From Thermocladium sp. UBA166 (GTDB taxonomy: Archaea; Thermoproteota; Thermoprotei; Thermoproteales; Thermocladiaceae): a stretch of 11,067 nt of DNA. The DNA lies in assembly GCA_002508315.1 (NCBI GenBank), contig DAHE01000042.1, forward strand, positions 21,487 through 32,553, in the 5' to 3' direction. Of this stretch, positions 6,753 through 11,067 are shown piece by piece. Positions within the stretch are counted from its first letter, which is position 1. Every line of letters starts with the position of its first letter. The notes under the pieces are model-generated. The model had not been told where the DNA came from. It saw only the letters and a list, made by a program, of their open reading frames with translations, and searched no databases. The translations under genes were made by a program, and so were the position numbers.

Positions 6753-8507
6753 ATGGTGGAGGTACTAAAATATGACGTGTTGATTCTTGGTTCCGGCCTC
6801 GCTGGGCTGCGGGCCGCGTTTGAGGCTGCGCGCACATCCAATGGGAAAATAAGGATAGCGGTCGTGAGCAAGGTCCACGCCATGAGAAGCCACTCCGTAT
6901 CAGCTGAAGGTGGCGCCAGCGCGGTTCTATACCCTAAGGAAAATGGCGATAGCTTGGACTTGCATGGATATGATACAGCGAAGGGCAGTGATTTCCTGGC
7001 CGATCAAGACGCCATAGAGCTACTCGTCCAGACGGCACCGCAAGAGATAAAGTTCCTCGATCATCTAGGAGTACCTTGGTCCCGCGATTCCCAAGGAAAG
7101 ATACTGCAGAGACCATTCGGTGGAATGACGATACCGAGGACGACGTTTGCCCAGGATAAGACCGGCTTCTTCTTGTTAAGCACAATATACGACAACACGC
7201 TCAGATTTGGGAACATAGACATGCTGCACGAGCACTTCGCCACCTCCCTAATACTGGAGAACGGGGAGTTCAGGGGAATAACCGCAATAGACCTCAAGAC
7301 TGGGAAATTCAAGGTGATACTGGCCAAGGCAGGGATAATAGCGACGGGTGGAAATGGAAGGGTGTATGGCTTCACAACTATGGCCCATTCATCAACTGGG
7401 GATGGGTACAGCCTAGCGTATAGGGCGGGAATACCTCTGAAGGACTTAGAGTTCCCCCAGTTCCACCCGACGGCGTTGGTTCCCAACGGCATATTGATCA
7501 CTGAGGGAGCCAGGGGAGAGGGGGGTTACTTGGTTAATAAGGATGGAGAACGGTTCATGAAGAGATACGCGCCGAGCCGTATGGAACTGGCTCCCCGCGA
7601 TATAGTCAGCAGATCCATAATAACCGAGATAAACCAAGGAAGGGGATTCATAGATGAGGAGAGCGGGCTTGGCTATGTTTTGCTAGATCTAAGGCATTTA
7701 GGTGAGGAGAGGCTGAATAAGAGGCTCCCAATGATAAGGGAGATATCGATAAAGACGATAGGAGTGGATCCCGTGGATGAGCCTATACCAGTGAGGCCCG
7801 CAATGCATTATATGATGGGTGGCATACACGTTGATCTGAGGGGGCAGGTGTACATGGATGCTGAGCGGAAGATACCGAATCTATGGGCTGCCGGAGAGGC
7901 CGCTAACGTCAGTGTTCACGGCGCCAATAGGCTTGGAAGCAACTCCCTAAGCGAGTGCTTAGTGTGGGGGCACTTCACCGGGGAGGCGGCCGCTAAGTAC
8001 GCCATGTCCAAGGCCGGGGATGTGGAGTTGGATGGGTACGTGAAGGATGCGGTCGATAGGGAGGAGAAGAGGATATTCGATGAACTGCTCCACAAGGAAA
8101 CTAATGCGGAGAGTCCATACGATATAAAGCGAGAAATGAATAAGATAATGGATACGTACGTCTATGTATTCAGGGAGAAGAGCGGGTTGGAGGAGGCGTA
8201 CGCATCGCTGAAGAAATTGAGGGAGCGCTTCGGCAATGCCAGGATAGAGGATAGGGGGCGAGTCTATAACCAGAACTTAAAAGATATAATGGAGATAGAT
8301 TTCCTATTGGAGCAGGCGGAGATCATAACCTTAGGAGCCCTCAACAGAACGGAATCCAGAGGAGCGCATGCCAGGATAGATTACCCAAAACGCGACGACG
8401 TGAATTGGTTAAAGCATACATTGGCATTCCGAACCAAGGAGGGGCCCAGCTTCTCTTATATACCGGTCAAAATAACCAAGTGGAAGCCCGAGGAGCGCAA
8501 GTATTGA
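6753..8507 (+). CDS. sdhA: Succinate dehydrogenase/fumarate reductase flavoprotein subunit
   Basis: This 584-aa FAD subunit oxidises succinate to fumarate (or the reverse) in the TCA cycle/respiratory complex II. Residues are numbered from ATG 6753. The dinucleotide-binding GSGLAG is at 13-18. The covalent-FAD block RSHSVSAEGG (45-54) has its flavin-linking histidine at 47. The substrate-site HPT is at 238-240, RGEGG at 254-258, the catalytic-arginine segment LAPRDIVSR at 279-287 (Arg283), HYMMGGI at 352-358 and GANRLGSNSL at 390-399. The histidine in SHS separates it from L-aspartate oxidase (NadB). The length matches SdhA. The iron-sulfur and membrane subunits are absent here: the gene is followed within 7 nt by the convergent aRF1 gene, so partners must be encoded elsewhere. 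The start is chosen from the TATA spacing. The stop is TGA. Confidence 0.93.
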   Translation: MVEVLKYDVLILGSGLAGLRAAFEAARTSNGKIRIAVVSKVHAMRSHSVSAEGGASAVLYPKENGDSLDLHGYDTAKGSDFLADQDAIELLVQTAPQEIKFLDHLGVPWSRDSQGKILQRPFGGMTIPRTTFAQDKTGFFLLSTIYDNTLRFGNIDMLHEHFATSLILENGEFRGITAIDLKTGKFKVILAKAGIIATGGNGRVYGFTTMAHSSTGDGYSLAYRAGIPLKDLEFPQFHPTALVPNGILITEGARGEGGYLVNKDGERFMKRYAPSRMELAPRDIVSRSIITEINQGRGFIDEESGLGYVLLDLRHLGEERLNKRLPMIREISIKTIGVDPVDEPIPVRPAMHYMMGGIHVDLRGQVYMDAERKIPNLWAAGEAANVSVHGANRLGSNSLSECLVWGHFTGEAAAKYAMSKAGDVELDGYVKDAVDREEKRIFDELLHKETNAESPYDIKREMNKIMDTYVYVFREKSGLEEAYASLKKLRERFGNARIEDRGRVYNQNLKDIMEIDFLLEQAEIITLGALNRTESRGAHARIDYPKRDDVNWLKHTLAFRTKEGPSFSYIPVKITKWKPEERKY

Positions 8508-8514
8508 AGGACTC

Positions 8515-9669
8515 CTACGAATCGCTCTGGTTTGCCTCCAGCGTGGTTATGGGGTATTGAAGAATCGCCGCGTATCCCCCGAATGTTTGATCGAGCATTT
8601 TCGATTCCTCCACTGCCTTAGGTATCACTTCCACCTTTATCCCCTTCCTGTCCCCCTCCATCACGAGATTCAGTATCTCCTCCTCTCCAACGTTCTCGCT
8701 CACCAATATAACCCTGGCCGCCCCATACCTTAATGCCTTCATTGCGGCATCCCTGCCGAACACCACGTAATTGCTCTTCCTGACGGCGTACTCCATCAAT
8801 GTATCCAACAATTCCTTTGCGTGGACGTATTCGTTATCCTTTATATGGCTGCTGGCCTTCCTTATCGTCTCTATGACGCCATACTCATCCGGGCAACAAG
8901 CATCCACTACTGCAATTACCTTATCTTTAAGTCTGTAATCCAATGCGTCCTCCTTTAGGAAGTCCTCCTTGGTGGGGCCTGGGCCGGAAACTATTATTCC
9001 CTTCAAGTCCTCTATTTTCAGGAAGATCTCGTTAGCTGAGTCGGCGAGCATTTTATAGAAGACCTCCGCCAAATGCTCAGTCTGTCGCTTATATCTGAGG
9101 GCCGATTGACCTCCCGCGCTGTGCTTGTTGGGAACGAAGAACTGGACCTTCTTAACTATCTCCCAGTAATTTCCCTTGAGCAACGCTATGACGGCCTCGC
9201 CTCGCTCCACTATTATTATGCCGTACGTGGAGGTGGTATTGGCGCCCTCCTCAAGCAATTCCGTGTGGAACGTCATATCGCATATATACTTAAACGTGCT
9301 TATCTTGAATGGCGGAATCACGACGTAGGAGACCCACGTATAATTGCCCGGGGAAATCATATGGAAACCAGCGAATACTACTAACCCGTTGGGGGGCGCC
9401 TTGGGTGTTCCCTTCAACATGCCTATTATCCTGTCTATCGCATCCTGAACGTGGTTCCTGGTGGTCTTATCCTTTATATTGCCGGAGACCGCCCACTCCT
9501 CCCTTAGCATGTTTACGATATCCGGTATGGGCCTATCCCCATTTATGTAGAGCGTCACCAACGTAGTTGCGTAGCCTCTATACTTCTTGAGCATCGATAT
9601 CAATATTTTCAATTCATTTATGGATTTTATTCCAATGCATCCATCCCAATCACATGCGATATTCAGCAA
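8515..9669 (-). CDS. prf1: Archaeal peptide chain release factor 1 (aRF1), start uncertain
   Basis: aRF1 recognises all three stop codons in the ribosomal A site and triggers peptide release. Numbered from TTG 9669 (384 aa), the N domain carries N-I-K-D at 64-67 and Y-x-C-x3-F at 128-134. The catalytic loop HSAGGQSALRYKR puts GGQ at 186-188, followed by the C domain. Human eRF1 has NIKS at 61-64 and GGQ at 183-185, so this numbering fits the family. The usual Ser of NIKS is Asp here. The frame stays open to a TTG at 9726, but that segment overlaps a candidate C/D sRNA and two TATA-like boxes, so it is unlikely to be coding. Box 9697-9690 suits TTG 9669. The stronger box 9680-9673 predicts initiation near 9650, where no in-frame ATG, GTG or TTG exists before TTG 9612. 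The stop is TAG. Confidence 0.9.
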   Translation of the reverse strand: MLNIACDWDGCIGIKSINELKILISMLKKYRGYATTLVTLYINGDRPIPDIVNMLREEWAVSGNIKDKTTRNHVQDAIDRIIGMLKGTPKAPPNGLVVFAGFHMISPGNYTWVSYVVIPPFKISTFKYICDMTFHTELLEEGANTTSTYGIIIVERGEAVIALLKGNYWEIVKKVQFFVPNKHSAGGQSALRYKRQTEHLAEVFYKMLADSANEIFLKIEDLKGIIVSGPGPTKEDFLKEDALDYRLKDKVIAVVDACCPDEYGVIETIRKASSHIKDNEYVHAKELLDTLMEYAVRKSNYVVFGRDAAMKALRYGAARVILVSENVGEEEILNLVMEGDRKGIKVEVIPKAVEESKMLDQTFGGYAAILQYPITTLEANQSDS

Positions 9670-9672
9670 CCA

Positions 9673-9697
9673 TTTATAAACCTTTCCAACAAATAAA
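9673..9697 (-). promoter_or_regulatory. aRF1 promoter region with two TATA-like boxes
   Basis: On the minus strand TTTATTTG (9697-9690) is followed by GGAAAGG and the perfect TTTATAAA (9680-9673). The first lies at -28 to -21 from TTG 9669. The second would start transcription near 9650. Both are inside the longest open frame, which supports a downstream start for the protein. Confidence 0.5.
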
Positions 9698-9700
9698 GGC

Positions 9701-9750
9701 TCAGTCAGGGGTGAAGATATCACCAATCAAACCGGAAACCTAATCATCAC
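9701..9750 (-). ncRNA. Candidate box C/D guide sRNA
   Basis: On the minus strand all elements of an archaeal C/D sRNA appear in order. Box C GTGATGA (9750-9744) is followed by a 13-nt guide TTAGGTTTCCGGT, box D' TTGA (9730-9727), a 3-nt spacer, box C' GTGATAT (9723-9717), a 12-nt guide CTTCACCCCTGA and box D CTGA (9704-9701). GGC just outside box C can pair with GCC just after box D as a short terminal stem. Total length is 50 nt, typical of archaeal guides. A TATA box centred about 27 nt before box C gives it its own promoter. Such RNAs direct fibrillarin 2'-O-methylation of rRNA or tRNA. Predicted targets read ACCGGAAACCUAA and UCAGGGGUGAAG; I cannot assign them. D' and C' deviate from consensus. 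Confidence 0.65.
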
Positions 9751-9773
9751 TGGCCAAACGCATTCTGCTTGGG

Positions 9774-9781
9774 AATTTAAA
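9774..9781 (-). promoter_or_regulatory. TATA box of the C/D sRNA candidate
   Basis: TTTAAATT on the minus strand is centred at about 9777.5, which predicts transcription start at about 9751, immediately before box C at 9750. No open frame starts at that point, so the box is best explained by an RNA gene. Confidence 0.55.
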
Positions 9782-9809
9782 GCTTAGCGAGAGACACTCA
9801 ACTCAATCA

Positions 9810-10514
9810 TCAACGGCCGAACCTCCTTTCCCTGCTGGCGTAGAAGTTGAGCGCATCGACTAAGTCATCCCGGCCAAAGTCGGGCCAATACTTATTGGTG
9901 AAGTACATCTCCGCGTACGCGGTCTCCAACGGAAAGAAGTTACTCAACCTATACTCCCCGCCAGTCCTTATCACTAGGTCGATCATGGGATGGGGTAGAA
10001 AAGATGTGGGAAGGTACTTGAACAGCTCCGCATCGCTTATCTCGCCCTTGGCTCCTAGCATATTATTGACCATGTCCACAACTGATTGAAGACCGCCGTA
10101 TGCTATGGCCAAATTAAGGAAGTGGTCGCCGTAATTGCTCGTCGAATTCATGGCGTTCAAAATCTCGTCAACCACGCGTTGAGGAAGGCCCCTCCACCTG
10201 CCGATCGCCGTTATCCTCACCCTATTGTTATGTATCCTTGGATCGCTCCTGGTCTTTACCAACTTGTTTATCAATAATTCATATACTATCTTCTTCTCAG
10301 TCTCGCTTCTATTCATTAAGTTCTCCAGGGACAGCACGTAAACCGTCACGGCCTTTATTCCCATGTCTATGGCCCAATCCAAGAAATCCTCCACCTTATC
10401 AGCGCCTATCCTATATGCGGAGAAGAAGTCAGAGTTATTCTTGCGCGCCCATCTTCTATTACCGTCAGGTATCACACCTATATGCAATGGAAGCCTCGAA
10501 AGCCCTTGATTCAT
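9810..10514 (-). CDS. uppS: Cis-prenyltransferase (undecaprenyl/polyprenyl diphosphate synthase)
   Basis: This 234-aa enzyme condenses isopentenyl diphosphate in cis onto an allylic primer. It makes the long polyprenyl (dolichol-type) diphosphate used in archaea as lipid carrier for glycosylation. The substrate-binding block HIGVIPDGNRRWA (11-23) contains catalytic Asp18. Further family blocks follow: TVYVLSLENLMNR (about 57-69), LNLAIAYGG, and the C-terminal DLVIRTGGEYRLSNFFPLE with AYAEMYF and YWPDFGRDDL. The length is normal for the family. The ATG at 10514 is supported by a TATA box at -31 to -24. The stop is TGA, and the C/D sRNA candidate and aRF1 follow on the same strand with their own promoters. 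The chain length of the product cannot be read from the sequence. Confidence 0.93.
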   Translation of the reverse strand: MNQGLSRLPLHIGVIPDGNRRWARKNNSDFFSAYRIGADKVEDFLDWAIDMGIKAVTVYVLSLENLMNRSETEKKIVYELLINKLVKTRSDPRIHNNRVRITAIGRWRGLPQRVVDEILNAMNSTSNYGDHFLNLAIAYGGLQSVVDMVNNMLGAKGEISDAELFKYLPTSFLPHPMIDLVIRTGGEYRLSNFFPLETAYAEMYFTNKYWPDFGRDDLVDALNFYASRERRFGR

Positions 10515-10537
10515 TATAGATCGAGGAACAATTCGTC

Positions 10538-10545
10538 AATTTAAA
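10538..10545 (-). promoter_or_regulatory. TATA box of uppS
   Basis: TTTAAATT preceded by AAAACA on the minus strand lies at -31 to -24 from ATG 10514, giving a leaderless transcript and confirming the start codon. Confidence 0.65.
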
Positions 10546-10760
10546 TGTTTTGCGCATATTTGACATAACATTATGAAGCTATGCCTTACACGGTTGATAA
10601 TGAATTGAGGTCTACCTTCCATGATTGGAATACATGGACACTCATTGTCAAGAGAAGCTTGCTAAATGCTGTTGCTCCAATAACAAGTGATTCCATGGAT
10701 TGGGAATGCAAGGGGACTTAATTGATTCCTTTATCGAAAATGAACGAAACATAGGGCTAC

Positions 10761-10797
10761 TGACCTCCTCCCCGCCCTAAAGGGCGAGGTTTGTCCT
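10761..10797 (+). mobile_element. Solitary IS200/IS605-type element end (hairpin)
   Basis: TGACCTCCTCCCC is followed by the stem-loop CGCCC-TAAA-GGGCG, then AGG and TTTGTC. This is the characteristic end hairpin I associate with archaeal IS200/IS605 (TnpA/TnpB) elements. The stem here is intact. No tnpA or tnpB frame is visible on either side within the window, so this is either a solo relic or the end of an element whose remainder is degraded. Which end it represents cannot be decided from sequence alone. Confidence 0.6.
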
Positions 10798-10810
10798 TTT
10801 CCTATCAAGC

Positions 10811-10832
10811 GATTCACTGAAACTAGCGAATC
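10811..10832 (+). repeat. Stem-loop downstream of the Cys-rich gene
   Basis: GATTCAC (10811-10817) pairs with GCGAATC (10826-10832) over 7 bp, one of them G-U on the minus-strand RNA, with an 8-nt loop. It lies 34 nt past the stop of the Cys-rich gene on that gene's strand. No T-tract follows, so a terminator role is not established. Confidence 0.35.
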
Positions 10833-10865
10833 CATGAAACCATTCCTACGAGACGAATTCCGGCA

Positions 10866-10988
10866 CTATTTTCCCTGGCCGGCCACGCATGAATCGAAGC
10901 ATTCCTGTATACATCTCTCCGCCAAGTACGGCTCATCATCGCTGCACTTAGAGCCGCATGACGATAGACAGCAATCTATTGATGCCAT
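10866..10988 (-). CDS. 40-aa cysteine-rich protein, function unknown
   Basis: The minus strand encodes a 40-residue protein starting MASIDCCLSSCGSKCS and ending in FDSCVAGQGK. Seven cysteines (6, 7, 11, 15, 26, 30, 34) make up 17.5% of the chain, mostly spaced C-x3-C, with an acidic linker (DDEP, 17-20) between two Cys clusters. C26-x3-C30-x3-C34 would line cysteines along one helix face. The layout would suit metal binding or disulfides, both inferred. I recognise no family. No signal peptide or membrane segment is seen, so it is probably cytoplasmic. The call rests on composition plus a TATA box at exactly -30 to -24 from its ATG. A weak stem-loop lies downstream. It stands alone beside an IS200/IS605-type end. 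The stop is TAG. Confidence 0.7.
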   Translation of the reverse strand: MASIDCCLSSCGSKCSDDEPYLAERCIQECFDSCVAGQGK

Positions 10989-11011
10989 TTTACATGAGGA
11001 ATAGCCGCTCC

Positions 11012-11018
11012 TATTAAA
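11012..11018 (-). promoter_or_regulatory. TATA box of the Cys-rich protein gene
   Basis: TTTAATA on the minus strand, preceded by AAGA, lies at -30 to -24 from ATG 10988. The spacing equals that of the uppS and sdhA promoters in this window and supports a leaderless transcript for the 40-aa frame. Confidence 0.6.
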
Positions 11019-11067
11019 TCTTACTGCCAACTACACGAAAGACCGTGATAAGAATCAGCAAGCTTTG

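Larger units (their letters stand above)
10515..10865. other. Intergenic region upstream of uppS, with mobile-element trace
   Basis: About 350 bases lie between uppS and the Cys-rich gene. They contain the uppS TATA box, a conserved IS200/IS605-type end hairpin (10761-10797) and a separate stem-loop (10811-10832). A 46-aa open frame on the plus strand (10581-10721) has no convincing promoter and is not called. I see no transposase remnant, tRNA or repeat array. Confidence 0.6.

Noticed and set aside
6753..8507. L-aspartate oxidase (NadB)
   Set aside because: The covalent-FAD histidine (SHS) and SdhA-type HPT/RGEGG blocks are present; NadB lacks the histidine.
9669..9726. N-terminal extension of aRF1 up to TTG 9726
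   Set aside because: It overlaps the C/D sRNA candidate and the promoter boxes and has no counterpart in eRF1/aRF1.
10581..10721. 46-aa open frame on the plus strand (begins MPYTVDNELR)
   Set aside because: No TATA box or SD at a useful distance, and no family resemblance. It could be a remnant linked to the adjacent element end, but nothing supports it.
10515..11067. CRISPR array, tRNA or tnpB remnant
   Set aside because: No regular repeats, no cloverleaf-like arms, and no TnpB motifs in any frame.

Overview
The window looks like a piece of a hyperthermophilic crenarchaeal chromosome, most likely Thermoproteales. That placement is an inference from family content and promoter style, not from a database search. 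The evidence is an archaeal-type asparaginyl-tRNA synthetase, an archaeal class I release factor (aRF1) with a GGQ motif, a DUF1512-type protein, an AK6/Fap7-type kinase, an archaeal cis-prenyltransferase, heavy use of AGG/AGA/ATA codons, and TATA boxes centred about 27 nt upstream of start codons, as expected for leaderless mRNAs. All three stop codons are used, with TAG the most common.

Layout. (1) 54-3470, minus strand: a gene cluster running DUF1512-like membrane protein, then a 100-aa membrane-anchored zinc-ribbon protein with its own promoter, asnS, and an AK6/Fap7-like kinase. The last three are packed with overlaps or 1-nt gaps. (2) 3471-3810: an intergenic stretch with the divergent promoters. 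(3) 3811-5271, plus: a gamma-glutamyltransferase-fold Ntn hydrolase. (4) 5272-5386: a short convergent gap holding a decayed IS200/IS605-type end. (5) 5387-6583, minus: a divergent Nramp-family transporter. (6) 6584-6752: a divergent promoter region with one clear TATA box for each side. (7) 6753-8507, plus: a stand-alone succinate dehydrogenase/fumarate reductase flavoprotein (sdhA), convergent with aRF1. (8) 8515-9669, minus: aRF1 (prf1). (9) 9701-9750, minus: a previously unmarked candidate box C/D guide sRNA with its own TATA box. (10) 9810-10514, minus: uppS. (11) 10515-11067: a mostly non-coding stretch with a well-preserved IS200/IS605-type hairpin end and a 40-aa cysteine-rich protein gene (7 Cys) behind a textbook leaderless promoter.

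Most genes are housekeeping: translation (asnS, aRF1, C/D guide RNA), probable ribosome biogenesis (AK6/Fap7), lipid-carrier synthesis (uppS) and central metabolism/respiration (sdhA). The least ordinary items are the C/D sRNA candidate abutting the aRF1 promoter, the Cys-rich microprotein, the NIKD variant of the aRF1 stop-codon motif, and two enzymes/transporters (GGT-like, Nramp-like) whose substrate-binding signature residues are replaced. The TATA spacing argues for start codons at 3811 (ggt-like) and 6753 (sdhA) rather than the longest open frames.
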